64,000 nt of DNA from contig CACJGL010000003.1 in assembly GCA_902592965.1 (NCBI GenBank), positions 43,676 through 107,675 on the forward strand, in the 5' to 3' direction. The translations under genes and the position numbers were made by a program. The stretch comes from an uncultured Pelagibacteraceae bacterium (GTDB lineage Bacteria > Pseudomonadota > Alphaproteobacteria > Pelagibacterales > Pelagibacteraceae). Numbering within the stretch: the first letter of the stretch is position 1; each line of letters begins with the position of its first letter. This document shows positions 19,284-28,059 of this stretch, piece by piece. The notes beneath the pieces are model-generated. The model was given only the letters and a program-made list of their open reading frames with translations. It ran no database searches and was not told the origin of the DNA.

Positions 19284-22229
19284 TTACTTATTTTTACTCT
19301 CTTTATAATCTCTATAAATTTTATCAAATATAAGATTTTTTAATCCTGAATTTTCATCAAGTTTTTTATAGAAATCAAATCTGTCTTTAAGAAGAGACAA
19401 AATTACATTATCAAATTGTTTTTTGAAATAGTCTTGTTTATTTTGTTCTGAATTTGCTCCATTCATATATTTTTTAATTTCTTCATCTTCAAATATTTTT
19501 TGTCTAACAGTATCAATATTCACTTTATCCTCATCAGTTAGATTTATTCCATATCTTGAGTTAATTGTTTCAATAATTTCTGAAAGCAAGTCTTTAGTGG
19601 GCGGATTATAAGTGCCAAGTGCTGTTTTAATTTCCTTATAGTCATGATCTGCCGTCTCTAATGGATCGATATGATCATGCAACTTTTGTATTCTTAATGA
19701 TTCAAGATCAATTAAATGTTCAATATTAACTTTCTCTTTTGCTATTGGTTTCAATTTTTTAGATAAGTATCTATAAAAAATATAATGTTTTTCTAATTCA
19801 ACATCTGAAAAATTTATTATTTGAGATAAATAACTATATAATCTTATGTAAGATGCAACTTTCAGTCTAAAATCTTCTCTTTGTTCGTCATCATCCAATC
19901 CATTCCAGTTATCAACAACTTCATCTAAAACTGGATGAAGATTGCCCTCTTCTCTTTTTTTATCAAAAAATATTGAACAAAACTTTTCAACTTGTTCACT
20001 TGAAAATATTTTAAATTCATTAATTAAAGTTTGAATGTTATAGAGTTTATTAGGATCGGTTTCTTCTTCAAGACCAACCTCTTGATAGAACTTTTGAAAT
20101 GAAAATCTAACAGACTCTGGATCGTTAGCGAAATCTAATACAAAAGTAGATGCCTTGCCTGACATTGTTCGATTTAAACGAGATAATGTTTGAACACATT
20201 GAACATCTTTCAAAGATTTATCTATATACATAGATTGAAGCATAGGTTCATCAAATCCAGTTTGAAATTTATTTGCAACAACAAGTAATCTGTATTTTGG
20301 ATTTTTTAGACCCAAAGGTACATCACCATCATGACCAATACTTAAGTTCAAACTTTTTTCAGTATGCTTGTCACCACCTTTTTCTAAAATTACTTCTCCT
20401 GAAAAACCAACAAGACATTTAAATTTTGATTTTCTCTCATCAAGTTGTCTATTGATTTCTTTAAAATATTGAACGCAAAGTTTTCTTGTTTTTACAACAA
20501 TCATCCCCCTACTTTTACCCTGAATTTCTTTTGAAGATTTATTGAAAAAATGATCAAGAATTATCTTAACTTTATTTTCAATAGTAATTTTGTGCGAGTC
20601 TACATAATTGAAAATTTCCTTAGTGCCTTGTGCTGTATCAATCTCAATTGCGTCTTCTTTTACCTCTTTAACCTTAAAATATCTTTTGTAAGTTGAATAA
20701 TTCTGTAGAACATCAAGAGTGTATCCCTCGTGTATAGACTGTCTCATCGAATAAACATGGAAAGGTTTAAATTTGTTATTAGGTTGTTTTGTTCCAAATA
20801 TTTCTAAAGTTTTTTCTTTAGGTGTTCCTGTAAAACCAAAAAAAGAAATATGTTTTTGTCTTCCTCTTGTTTGAATTTGTTCCTCTAAGTATGACTCTAG
20901 TGTAAAATCTTCTTCTTCATCTTCATTTCTAGTTAAAGTCCTTTTTAATTCTTTTGATAGTTCACCATTTTGACTAGAGTGAACTTCATCAATAATAACT
21001 GCGAATTTTTTATCACCTAATGCAACTATATCTTCTGAAATATAAGGAAACTTTTGTATTGTTGTAATTATAATATCCTTACCTTTTTCAAGAAATTCCC
21101 TTAATTCTTTTGAACCTTTTTCTGCACCAAAAACTACACCGTCTACCTTTGATAAAGATTTAACTGTTCCTCTTAATTGATCATCTAAATTAGTTCTATC
21201 TGTTACAACAATTATGCTATCAAAAATTCTTCTCTTATCATTTTTAGATTTATACAAAGAAGTTAGAAGATGAGATAACCACCCAATAGAATATGACTTG
21301 CCAGACCCAGTAGTGTGTTGAATTAGGTAGTTATTACCTGCACCATCATTTTTAATTTGTTCTTTAAGATTTCTAATTAGTTCAAGTTGATGGTATCTAG
21401 GAAAAATTTGTACATCAAACTTCCTTGTATCAACAGTTTGTCTTTCTTCATTGTAGTAATACTCTTTTTCATTTGAAACGTGTGCAAAATTCTCAATTAT
21501 ATCTAAAAGTGAATTAGTATTTAAAACTTCTTTCCATAAATAAGAGGATCTGTAATCATTTTCAACAGGTGGATTTTCTATATCTTTATTATATGGAAAA
21601 AATCTAGTCTTTCCTCCTTTTAAATTTGTAGTCATTGAAACTTGATTATTATCTACACAGAAATGAACAAGAACCCTTTTAAACTGTAAAAGAGGTTCTT
21701 TTGGATCACGATCAAAACGATATTGATTTTCTGAGTGTTTATAATTTTGACCTGTTAGTTGATTTTTCAATTCCATATTCACAATTGGAATACCATTCAA
21801 AAATAAACTCATATCAATTGAGTTTTCATTTTTTGTAGAGTAGTGAAGTTGACGAACTAGACTAAATTGATTTGATTTAAATAGACTTAAATGATCTGGA
21901 TTTAAATCACTTTTAGGTTCAAAATAACAGAGATCTAAATGAACTGCCCGGTCAGAAACTTGATTACGAAGAACATCAATAACGCCTCTTCTAGAAATTT
22001 CTGAAGAGATTCGATCAAGAACCTTGCTCTCCACTTCTTCACCGTAAGCATTTTTCAATTTTTCCCATTTTTCCTCTTGAGTTCTTTTAATAAAATCTAA
22101 AACTTCATCTTTAATTAAACATAAAGTACGATCATATTTTTCATAATGAATTGATTTATATTCAATTGAATTAAAATATTTTTCAATATAAGTCTCAAAC
22201 TTCTTTTCTGTAGGTTTTAGGTCACTCAT
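19284..22229 (-). CDS. hsdR: type I restriction enzyme endonuclease/translocase subunit R
   Basis: 981 residues. The N-terminal PD-(D/E)xK nuclease is visible as Asp 139 followed by E153-L-K155 in NMELKNQLTGQ. A superfamily 2 motor follows, with Walker A TGSGKS at 307-312 and DEVH at 414-417. Further motor motifs include FFGFTGTP, QTGFDEP and QTLSRLNR. The helical C-terminus contacts HsdM. It cleaves unmodified DNA after ATP-driven translocation. The start overlaps hsdS by 4 nt (ATGA). The reading frame is intact and every motif is present, so it is probably active. Confidence 0.96.
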   Translation of the reverse strand: MSDLKPTEKKFETYIEKYFNSIEYKSIHYEKYDRTLCLIKDEVLDFIKRTQEEKWEKLKNAYGEEVESKVLDRISSEISRRGVIDVLRNQVSDRAVHLDLCYFEPKSDLNPDHLSLFKSNQFSLVRQLHYSTKNENSIDMSLFLNGIPIVNMELKNQLTGQNYKHSENQYRFDRDPKEPLLQFKRVLVHFCVDNNQVSMTTNLKGGKTRFFPYNKDIENPPVENDYRSSYLWKEVLNTNSLLDIIENFAHVSNEKEYYYNEERQTVDTRKFDVQIFPRYHQLELIRNLKEQIKNDGAGNNYLIQHTTGSGKSYSIGWLSHLLTSLYKSKNDKRRIFDSIIVVTDRTNLDDQLRGTVKSLSKVDGVVFGAEKGSKELREFLEKGKDIIITTIQKFPYISEDIVALGDKKFAVIIDEVHSSQNGELSKELKRTLTRNEDEEEDFTLESYLEEQIQTRGRQKHISFFGFTGTPKEKTLEIFGTKQPNNKFKPFHVYSMRQSIHEGYTLDVLQNYSTYKRYFKVKEVKEDAIEIDTAQGTKEIFNYVDSHKITIENKVKIILDHFFNKSSKEIQGKSRGMIVVKTRKLCVQYFKEINRQLDERKSKFKCLVGFSGEVILEKGGDKHTEKSLNLSIGHDGDVPLGLKNPKYRLLVVANKFQTGFDEPMLQSMYIDKSLKDVQCVQTLSRLNRTMSGKASTFVLDFANDPESVRFSFQKFYQEVGLEEETDPNKLYNIQTLINEFKIFSSEQVEKFCSIFFDKKREEGNLHPVLDEVVDNWNGLDDDEQREDFRLKVASYIRLYSYLSQIINFSDVELEKHYIFYRYLSKKLKPIAKEKVNIEHLIDLESLRIQKLHDHIDPLETADHDYKEIKTALGTYNPPTKDLLSEIIETINSRYGINLTDEDKVNIDTVRQKIFEDEEIKKYMNGANSEQNKQDYFKKQFDNVILSLLKDRFDFYKKLDENSGLKNLIFDKIYRDYKESKNK

Positions 22230-23539
22230 ATCATGTCCTCAGTTATAGGTACTTTACCAGTTACAACCGAAGATATAAGTGACTGGCGATAATTTAATAA
22301 TAGATCTATCTTGTCTTTGTATTTGTTTACTATTTCATCTATTTTAAGGGTCTTTTTTAATAAGAACTTATTAATAATTGAGATTTCAGATATAGGCGGG
22401 ATAGGAAATGAAAAATTAGAATACTTTTCTCCATTTACATTTTGTATTGTGGATTGAATTATTTGTATATCTATCCAACTCCAATAAAATACAGACTCTG
22501 ATACCCATTTAACAAACTTTGAAATTTCTTCATTCTCAAATGAAAATCTAACAAGATAACCTGCAAAACTCATTGGATTTTGTATAGAATTGATTCTTGT
22601 AGATTTGCCCACAGTACCACCACTTCTAGAGAATAAAATATCATTTTTTTTAATAAGATATTCCTTAGGAACATTCTCTACTGGCAAGAAAACTCCATCA
22701 TTTCTTTTTAGAGTTCCATCAGCGTTAATATCTGTAATACGTAAAAAACGTATTCCAACATCTGTATAAGATTCAGATTCTATATTTAATCCATATTGAA
22801 CGCCTTTTGGACAAAGGTATTTTAATTTAGTCACAACCCAATTTTTTGGAATCTTTCCAATCCATTCAATGCCACTTTCTTTCATCTCAACATTTGGATC
22901 GAGACCTTTAGTGACACATTTACTAATCAACGTTATTCGTTGTTCTTGGAGAGTTTTGATTTTTTTTTGTATTTTATTTATCAACCTATCAATTTGATCT
23001 GTCTTCTTATCAAGAAAAGAGGTTATGAGTTTTTGTTCTTTAATAGGCGGAACATGAGCAAACACTGCTCCAAATGAATCATCATATAATCGTAATCTAG
23101 ACATTGTTATGCCAGTTGAATGTTTGCGAAATTCAGTTATGTATTCGTCTGAGCGAACAAGATAATTATAAAACTCAGGATGACATTCATCACTAAACGT
23201 AAATACAGAATATGCTGGTGATACTATTCCGTTATATGAACTAACACCTAAACCTCTTTTCCATACTAACATTATGTTACTAACCAAATCGCCTTTTTTT
23301 ACATGTTTATAACCAGTCAAATCATCTGACCTACTTAGATTTTCATCATCACTTCTAATTTCTCTTCTTTTAATGATACCTCTTACTTCTGTAACAGAAA
23401 GTAACTCTTCCTCTCCATTTTTAGAAAACTCTTTTTTTGGTTTGGTAAGATACTTAAATCGTTTTGTTTTCCAATTTGGGGGTATGTTTCCAAACCATGG
23501 AGAATTGGTAGTTTGATGTTCTTTATGATTAGTCATCAT
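22226..23539 (-). CDS. hsdS: type I restriction-modification specificity subunit S
   Basis: 437 residues from the ATG chosen at 23539 (MMTNHKEH); a longer start at 23575 would intrude further into hsdM. The choice is backed by AAAGGAG four nt before this ATG, or seven nt before the next, equally plausible ATG at 23536. It has two target recognition domains (about 15-165 and 220-385). A central coiled spacer (FLDKKTDQIDRLINKIQKKI) and a C-terminal one follow the same FLxKKTxxID pattern. The repeat SPWFGNIPPNWK / IEWIGKIPKNWV marks the start of each half. It sets the bipartite DNA target of the methylase and nuclease. It overlaps hsdM by 11 nt. Confidence 0.93.
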   Translation of the reverse strand: MMTNHKEHQTTNSPWFGNIPPNWKTKRFKYLTKPKKEFSKNGEEELLSVTEVRGIIKRREIRSDDENLSRSDDLTGYKHVKKGDLVSNIMLVWKRGLGVSSYNGIVSPAYSVFTFSDECHPEFYNYLVRSDEYITEFRKHSTGITMSRLRLYDDSFGAVFAHVPPIKEQKLITSFLDKKTDQIDRLINKIQKKIKTLQEQRITLISKCVTKGLDPNVEMKESGIEWIGKIPKNWVVTKLKYLCPKGVQYGLNIESESYTDVGIRFLRITDINADGTLKRNDGVFLPVENVPKEYLIKKNDILFSRSGGTVGKSTRINSIQNPMSFAGYLVRFSFENEEISKFVKWVSESVFYWSWIDIQIIQSTIQNVNGEKYSNFSFPIPPISEISIINKFLLKKTLKIDEIVNKYKDKIDLLLNYRQSLISSVVTGKVPITEDMI

Positions 23540-25238
23540 GAATCTCCTTTGATAATTGTTGAATATCATCATCAAGAGACCTTAGTTCTTTTGAGATTTC
23601 TTTAAGATTTTTTGGTTGAATAAATTTATAAAAATATTTAGTGAAATTTATTTCGTAACCAATTTTATCTTTAGATCGATCCATCCAGGAATTAGGAATG
23701 TGAGGTCTTACTTCACGATCATAATATTCATCAATACTTTCAGATAATGGAACCCTTTCACTATCGCGCTTTGATGCATCTGGTTTGGGATTGCCTTGTT
23801 TACCAGTTTTTATAATATCACCTTCGATTATTGGTTGTTCAATAGTGACCTTGGTGTATCCAAAAAAATTATTTGGGTATATTTTGCAGAATTCATTTTC
23901 TTTATTACTCCAATATATTTCAAATAATTGTTTGATTTGTTCATCAGCGATATATTTCCCTTTAGCACCAAGATTTTTTCTTAATTGGGAGAAAAATGAA
24001 GTTCCATCGATAAGTTGAACTTTGTCCATACGTTCAGTGGATTTCTTATTTGTTACAATCCAAATGTATGTTGTGATACCAGTATTAAAAAACATACGAT
24101 CTGGAAGAGAAACTATACATTCTAACCAGTCATTCTCAATAATCCACTTACGAATTTCGGACTCTCCACTTCCTGCATCACCTGTAAATAACGGAGAACC
24201 ATTAAAAACTATTCCTATTCTTGAACCAGATGGTTCCATCTTATTAATTAAGTGTTGTAAAAATAACAATGATCCATCAGATGTTCTTGGAGTTCCGACT
24301 GAAAATCTTCCATTAGAGTCTTTTGCTTCTTGTTTTACAAAATCCTCATCTGATTTCCAACTTACTCCAAATGGAGGGTTTGTTATCATATAGTCAAATT
24401 TTCTCTGAGGAAATTGATCTTCTGATAAAGAGGAAAGTGGACCTTGAATATTCTCTGGATTTTCGTCAGACATTAAAAAATCTGATTTACATATTGCATA
24501 AGTAACATCATTTAACTCTTGTCCAAATAATTCTACTTTTAAATCTTTATTAATATTTTCTTTAATCCATTCTTTGCCAATAGTTAACATTCCACCTGTT
24601 CCACAACAGCAGTCATAAACAGATCGTATTTTTCCTTTTCCTTGAAGATTTTTTTTATCCCCACCAAATACAAAAGAGACTAAAAGTTTTACAATATCTC
24701 TGGGTGTAAAATGATCTCCACTTTCTTCATTAGATATCTCTGAAAATTTACGAAGTAATTCTTCATAGAGCGAACCCATTTTGTGATTATCAATTTTACT
24801 TGGATGCAAATCAAACTCAGTGAACTTATCTATAAGAAGGTAAAGTTTCTTATTTTTATTTAATTTTGTTACTAAAGGATCTATTTGAAAATTTTCAATT
24901 ATATCAAGTACATTCTTAGAATAACCTTGAATGTAGTTATTAAAATTTTTGTAAACATTATTTGGATCACTTTTAATTCTGAGTAGATCAAACTTAGAAA
25001 CATTAAAAAATGGAAGACCTAATTGACTTTGAATTACTTGAGTAAAATCCTTGAGTTTTTTTTTGTACTTTTCGTGAAGTTGAAATGCTTTATCTTTTTG
25101 AGGTTCTAACACACAGTCTAGTCTTCTCAAAACAACAAATGGAAGAATGATTCTTCCATATTCACTTGGTTTAAACATCCCTCTAAGAACATCATCTGCT
25201 GTAGACCATATAAGTGAAGATAGATTTTGTTTTTCCAT
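23529..25238 (-). CDS. hsdM: type I restriction-modification DNA methyltransferase subunit M
   Basis: 569 residues. An N-terminal helical domain (LIWSTADDVLRGMFKPSEYG) is followed by the methylase core. The SAM-binding motif is CGTGG at 212-216 and the catalytic N6-adenine motif is NPPF at 287-290. GDHFTPRDIVKLLV is the family signature between them. With HsdS it methylates adenines in the recognition site, protecting host DNA. It is the first of the three hsd genes in transcription order, so methylation should precede restriction when the locus enters a new cell. Confidence 0.96.
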   Translation of the reverse strand: MEKQNLSSLIWSTADDVLRGMFKPSEYGRIILPFVVLRRLDCVLEPQKDKAFQLHEKYKKKLKDFTQVIQSQLGLPFFNVSKFDLLRIKSDPNNVYKNFNNYIQGYSKNVLDIIENFQIDPLVTKLNKNKKLYLLIDKFTEFDLHPSKIDNHKMGSLYEELLRKFSEISNEESGDHFTPRDIVKLLVSFVFGGDKKNLQGKGKIRSVYDCCCGTGGMLTIGKEWIKENINKDLKVELFGQELNDVTYAICKSDFLMSDENPENIQGPLSSLSEDQFPQRKFDYMITNPPFGVSWKSDEDFVKQEAKDSNGRFSVGTPRTSDGSLLFLQHLINKMEPSGSRIGIVFNGSPLFTGDAGSGESEIRKWIIENDWLECIVSLPDRMFFNTGITTYIWIVTNKKSTERMDKVQLIDGTSFFSQLRKNLGAKGKYIADEQIKQLFEIYWSNKENEFCKIYPNNFFGYTKVTIEQPIIEGDIIKTGKQGNPKPDASKRDSERVPLSESIDEYYDREVRPHIPNSWMDRSKDKIGYEINFTKYFYKFIQPKNLKEISKELRSLDDDIQQLSKEIHDD

Positions 25239-25319
25239 TATTTAATAGTAGCAAACTAATGAATAAATTAAAATTTAATCTGTTATTCTTGTAAATACAG
25301 GTAAACAGTCTTAATTTAG

Positions 25320-25652
25320 TTAATCACTATTCCAGGTAAATAAATCAGCATCAAAAGGTATGTTTCTAAATTTAAGTAAGATTTTATATTTTTCTAATCT
25401 TTCTTCCTTCTTAAATTTACCTAAATACTTTAGTATTTGGTCATAAGTCAAACCCTTTAAGTATTTCTTTTTAACATCAACATACTCTTCGTAATCCATG
25501 CCACATATAGAGAATTTTTTTTTAGGATCTATATGTTCGGCATAACTTATTGTGTCTTCGGTTTCGCTAAGAACATCATAAAAACGAGCGATTTGATTAT
25601 CTCTTTCAAAAAGAATATCTCTTCTGAAATCAAACAGTTCTAATTGTTGCAT
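25320..25652 (-). CDS. hypothetical protein upstream of hsdM
   Basis: 110 residues, not recognised. It has no signal peptide or membrane segment. It is rich in acidic and aromatic residues at the start (MQQLELFDFRRDILFERDNQ). A basic helical stretch lies at about 60-93, where KGLTYDQILKYLGKFKKEERL could form a helix-turn-helix-like unit. It is read in the same direction as hsdMSR and separated from hsdM by 81 nt. An 8-bp inverted repeat lies just before its start. Position suggests an accessory or control protein for the hsd locus; this is inference from context only. Confidence 0.6.
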   Translation of the reverse strand: MQQLELFDFRRDILFERDNQIARFYDVLSETEDTISYAEHIDPKKKFSICGMDYEEYVDVKKKYLKGLTYDQILKYLGKFKKEERLEKYKILLKFRNIPFDADLFTWNSD

Positions 25653-25665
25653 ATTTTGGAGTTGT

Positions 25666-25690
25666 TTAAAGTTTTAGAAATTAACTTTAA
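25666..25690. repeat. inverted repeat upstream of the hsd-linked small gene
   Basis: TTAAAGTT (25666-25673) and AACTTTAA (25683-25690) are exact inverse complements separated by 9 bp. They lie 14-38 nt before the ATG of the 110-residue gene. In so AT-rich a sequence an 8-bp match is weak evidence, but its position suits an operator. Confidence 0.4.
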
Positions 25691-25755
25691 CAATTAAAAA
25701 TATAACTCTAAATGTAGGCAATTTTTAGACTTCAAACCTCAAATATTAGATTTAT

Positions 25756-25777
25756 CTTTTGAATTGCTTTTGAATTG
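25756..25777. repeat. two tandem 11-bp repeats
   Basis: CTTTTGAATTG occurs twice end to end (25756-25766 and 25767-25777), followed by a partial CTTT. The unit length equals that of the AGTGATGAAGG repeats 8 nt further on. Confidence 0.75.
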
Positions 25778-25784
25778 CTTTAAA

Positions 25785-25822
25785 TAGTGATGAAGAGTGA
25801 TGAAGGAATTTTCAAAATGTTA
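25785..25822. repeat. right flanking repeat of hsd island
   Basis: TAGTGATGAAG then AGTGATGAAGGA then ATTTTCAAAATGTTA. It matches the segment at 19212-19259 in the same orientation, apart from one missing 11-bp unit, a 1-bp indel or two, and two to three substitutions. Together the pair bracket the hsd genes. Confidence 0.78.
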
Positions 25823-25893
25823 AGTTAATCAAGTATTATTAGAAACCAGTATGAGAATGTAAAAATCCCGTCTATCTAAAACTTAATAATTAT

Positions 25894-25923
25894 AAAAACC
25901 CCCTTAATTGGGGGTTTTTTTTT
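25894..25923 (+). terminator. orphan rho-independent terminator
   Basis: AAAAACCCCC and GGGGGTTTTT form a strong stem around TTAATT, ending in a run of nine T. On the plus strand there is no gene between groEL, which has its own terminator, and this point. It may end an unannotated small RNA, or be a remnant from before the hsd genes entered. It could also insulate the downstream gene from antisense hsd transcription. Confidence 0.85.
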
Positions 25924-25960
25924 GTATACAGTTTTCTCGTAAATCCATAAATTGTTTATA

Positions 25961-26314
25961 ATGAAATTTTTAATCAGAATATTTATTTCATTATTTTTTT
26001 TATCATTGAGTTTTACACCATCTGTTGCTCAAGAATTAAATTGTGAATATTTCGAAGGTGAATGGAAAGGAAATAAAAAAGGGAAAGGATACTCTGGTGA
26101 AATCAGTGTTATATTTGAAAACAATTGTAAATATGAATGGATTGGGACTAAAGGACTTGTAACACCAGGAAAATTAAAAATAAAAAAAAATAATAAAATG
26201 ACTTACAAAAATAAAGCCGGTTCGAGAGGTAAGGTGAAATTAGAAGATGGTACTCTTACATTCAGAAATGCTTTTACGGGTAATAATTACAAAGTAATTG
26301 TTAAAAAAAAATAA
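25961..26314 (+). CDS. small secreted protein of unknown function
   Basis: 117 residues from the ATG chosen here; a TTG three codons earlier is the alternative. The signal peptide MKFLIRIFISLFFLSLSFTPSVAQ should be cut after VAQ, leaving a periplasmic or exported protein of about 94 residues. The mature part has two Cys, alternating beta-like segments (EGEWKGNKKGKGYSGE, GTLTFRNAFTG) and a basic C-terminus. A small beta-barrel or sheet fold is likely. No family was recognised. It is followed by a membrane-anchored spermidine-synthase-like gene. Confidence 0.75.
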   Translation: MKFLIRIFISLFFLSLSFTPSVAQELNCEYFEGEWKGNKKGKGYSGEISVIFENNCKYEWIGTKGLVTPGKLKIKKNNKMTYKNKAGSRGKVKLEDGTLTFRNAFTGNNYKVIVKKK

Positions 26315-26342
26315 CATATATTTATTAATCTATTAATATCCT

Positions 26343-27971
26343 TTGAAACCAGAAAAAAATCATTTTAACAAATATCTTTTACTAATTTTTTTTACTGGAG
26401 CTGTAGTATTATCCTTAGAATTATTAGCTTCAAGAATACTAACACCATTTTTTGGCGTAAGCCTGTACATTTGGACTTCTATATTATCAATAACATTAAT
26501 TTTTTTAGCTATTGGATATCAATTTGGCGGGTGGCTAACATCAAAAATAAAAAATGAACTTTATGAGGATGTTTTTATTTTTATCCCTTTTTTAAGTTCT
26601 TTTTTTATTTTAATTTCTTCAATTATTTATCCAATTTTGTTTCCTTATCTAATTGGAATAAATTTATTAATCGGTAGTTTTATTGGAAGCTTAGTTTTAT
26701 TATCTGTCCCATTGGTATTAATGTCTGCGCTTAATCCTATTTTAATATCAATAATTAAATCAAAAAATGACGAAAGTAGCGACTCTAAGTCAGGTTATGT
26801 TTTTTTTATAAGCACATTGGGATCGGTCTTTGGTGTAATTTTTACAGCTCTTTTTATAATTCCAAATTTTACAAATTTTAACTCATTTATATTAAATGCT
26901 TTGTTTTTAATTAGTATAAATTTACTAATTTATTTCCTAATTGGTTATTCATTTTTTAGAAAATTAAAAAAAAAATTTATATTTTTAAATATTCTCTTAT
27001 TTGGAATACTAATTTTGATTTTAATTAATAAAGAGAATTATCTTTCATATTTCACCAAATCAACAGATTTGAATGATAACGAGTATTTAATACTTTATGA
27101 AAAACCATCTTTTTATGGAAATCTTAAGGTAATCGGTTACAAACCAAAAAACAGTGAGGAAGAAACCCATTATATTCTTTATCAAAATGGTTTTACACAA
27201 AATACTGTTGCAAAAAACGGAGAATCTCTGAATACTTATATTCATGTCTTAAACAATTTATCAATGAGTTCTGAAATAGGAAATGCTCTGGTTCTTGGCT
27301 TTGGAGCAGGTGCACTGCCAAATTATCTTGAAAGTAAAAAATACAATGTTGATGTTGTTGAAATCGATCCTTTGACCTTAAGTATAGCTACAGAATATTT
27401 TAATTATAAAAAAAAAAAATCAAACATATTTTTTGAAGATGCTAGAACTTTTGTAAAAAAATGTAAAAAAAAATATGATCTTATTGTTATTGATTTATTT
27501 TTTGGAGATGGGGTTCCCGAACATCTAACTACAAAAGAATTTTATAGAGATGTAAAAAAATGTATGGTTAAAGACGGTATATTGCTAAATAATACAGTTG
27601 TAGATCTTGATAAAGTAGAAACCCTTGATTTTGTATTATCTACTTTTAGATCAGAATTCAAAAATATTTATTATTTTTTTGACAAAGAAATTGTAGAAAA
27701 AACAGGTATAAAAATTACTAATCTTTATGTTTTGGTGACAGATAAAAGAGAGATAAAAAATTTAAAAATTGATTATAGTCAAATCCCACAAGTTCTTAGA
27801 AAAAGAGTATTCTCAACATTGGGTAACATTAAAAAATATGAAGCTAAAGATTATTCAAGATATGTGATAATCGATGAAATGAATAATTATTCACATTTAT
27901 TTGCTAAAAGCATGTCTTCATTTAGAAAACTTATTAGCACTTCGATTCCCTCAAGAATTTTGATTAATTAG
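26343..27971 (+). CDS. membrane protein with C-terminal spermidine-synthase-like domain
   Basis: 542 residues from a TTG start; no ATG is available nearby and no Shine-Dalgarno is visible. Residues about 10-230 form seven or so membrane helices beginning TGAVVLSLELLASRILTPFFG, typical of the fused MFS/spermidine synthase group. The C-terminal Rossmann domain shows LVLGFGAGALPNYL, then DVVEIDPLTL and FEDARTFVKK. The site VIDLFFGDGVPEHLTTKEF differs from the DSSDP of true aminopropyltransferases. Polyamine synthesis is therefore possible but not shown. Confidence 0.78.
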   Translation: MKPEKNHFNKYLLLIFFTGAVVLSLELLASRILTPFFGVSLYIWTSILSITLIFLAIGYQFGGWLTSKIKNELYEDVFIFIPFLSSFFILISSIIYPILFPYLIGINLLIGSFIGSLVLLSVPLVLMSALNPILISIIKSKNDESSDSKSGYVFFISTLGSVFGVIFTALFIIPNFTNFNSFILNALFLISINLLIYFLIGYSFFRKLKKKFIFLNILLFGILILILINKENYLSYFTKSTDLNDNEYLILYEKPSFYGNLKVIGYKPKNSEEETHYILYQNGFTQNTVAKNGESLNTYIHVLNNLSMSSEIGNALVLGFGAGALPNYLESKKYNVDVVEIDPLTLSIATEYFNYKKKKSNIFFEDARTFVKKCKKKYDLIVIDLFFGDGVPEHLTTKEFYRDVKKCMVKDGILLNNTVVDLDKVETLDFVLSTFRSEFKNIYYFFDKEIVEKTGIKITNLYVLVTDKREIKNLKIDYSQIPQVLRKRVFSTLGNIKKYEAKDYSRYVIIDEMNNYSHLFAKSMSSFRKLISTSIPSRILIN

Positions 27972-28059
27972 CAGTATATTTGAGTAATTTCTAAACTTGT
28001 TGAAAAATATAAAGATTTAACTGTTTTCAAATCAAAAAATTAATATATAAAACGCGCAA

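Larger units (their letters stand above)
25653..25960. other. intergenic region holding island boundary repeats and a terminator
   Basis: About 308 bp without a gene. It holds the inverted repeat next to the small hsd-linked gene, two tandem 11-bp CTTTTGAATTG units, the right flanking repeat, and a rho-independent terminator pointing along the plus strand with no plus-strand gene before it. No ORF of useful length was seen. Confidence 0.7.

Noticed and set aside
23540..23575. Upstream start of hsdS
   Set aside because: The ATG at 23539 (or 23536) has AAAGGAG at proper spacing; the longer form would overlap hsdM more and add residues outside the conserved S-subunit start.
24022..24393. 123-codon plus-strand frame inside hsdM
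   Set aside because: Opposite strand of the conserved methylase core, including the NPPF motif; composition is that of a shadow.
27972..28059. Riboswitch or tRNA before typA
   Set aside because: The 88-bp gap is uniformly AT-rich with no stable stem or conserved core.
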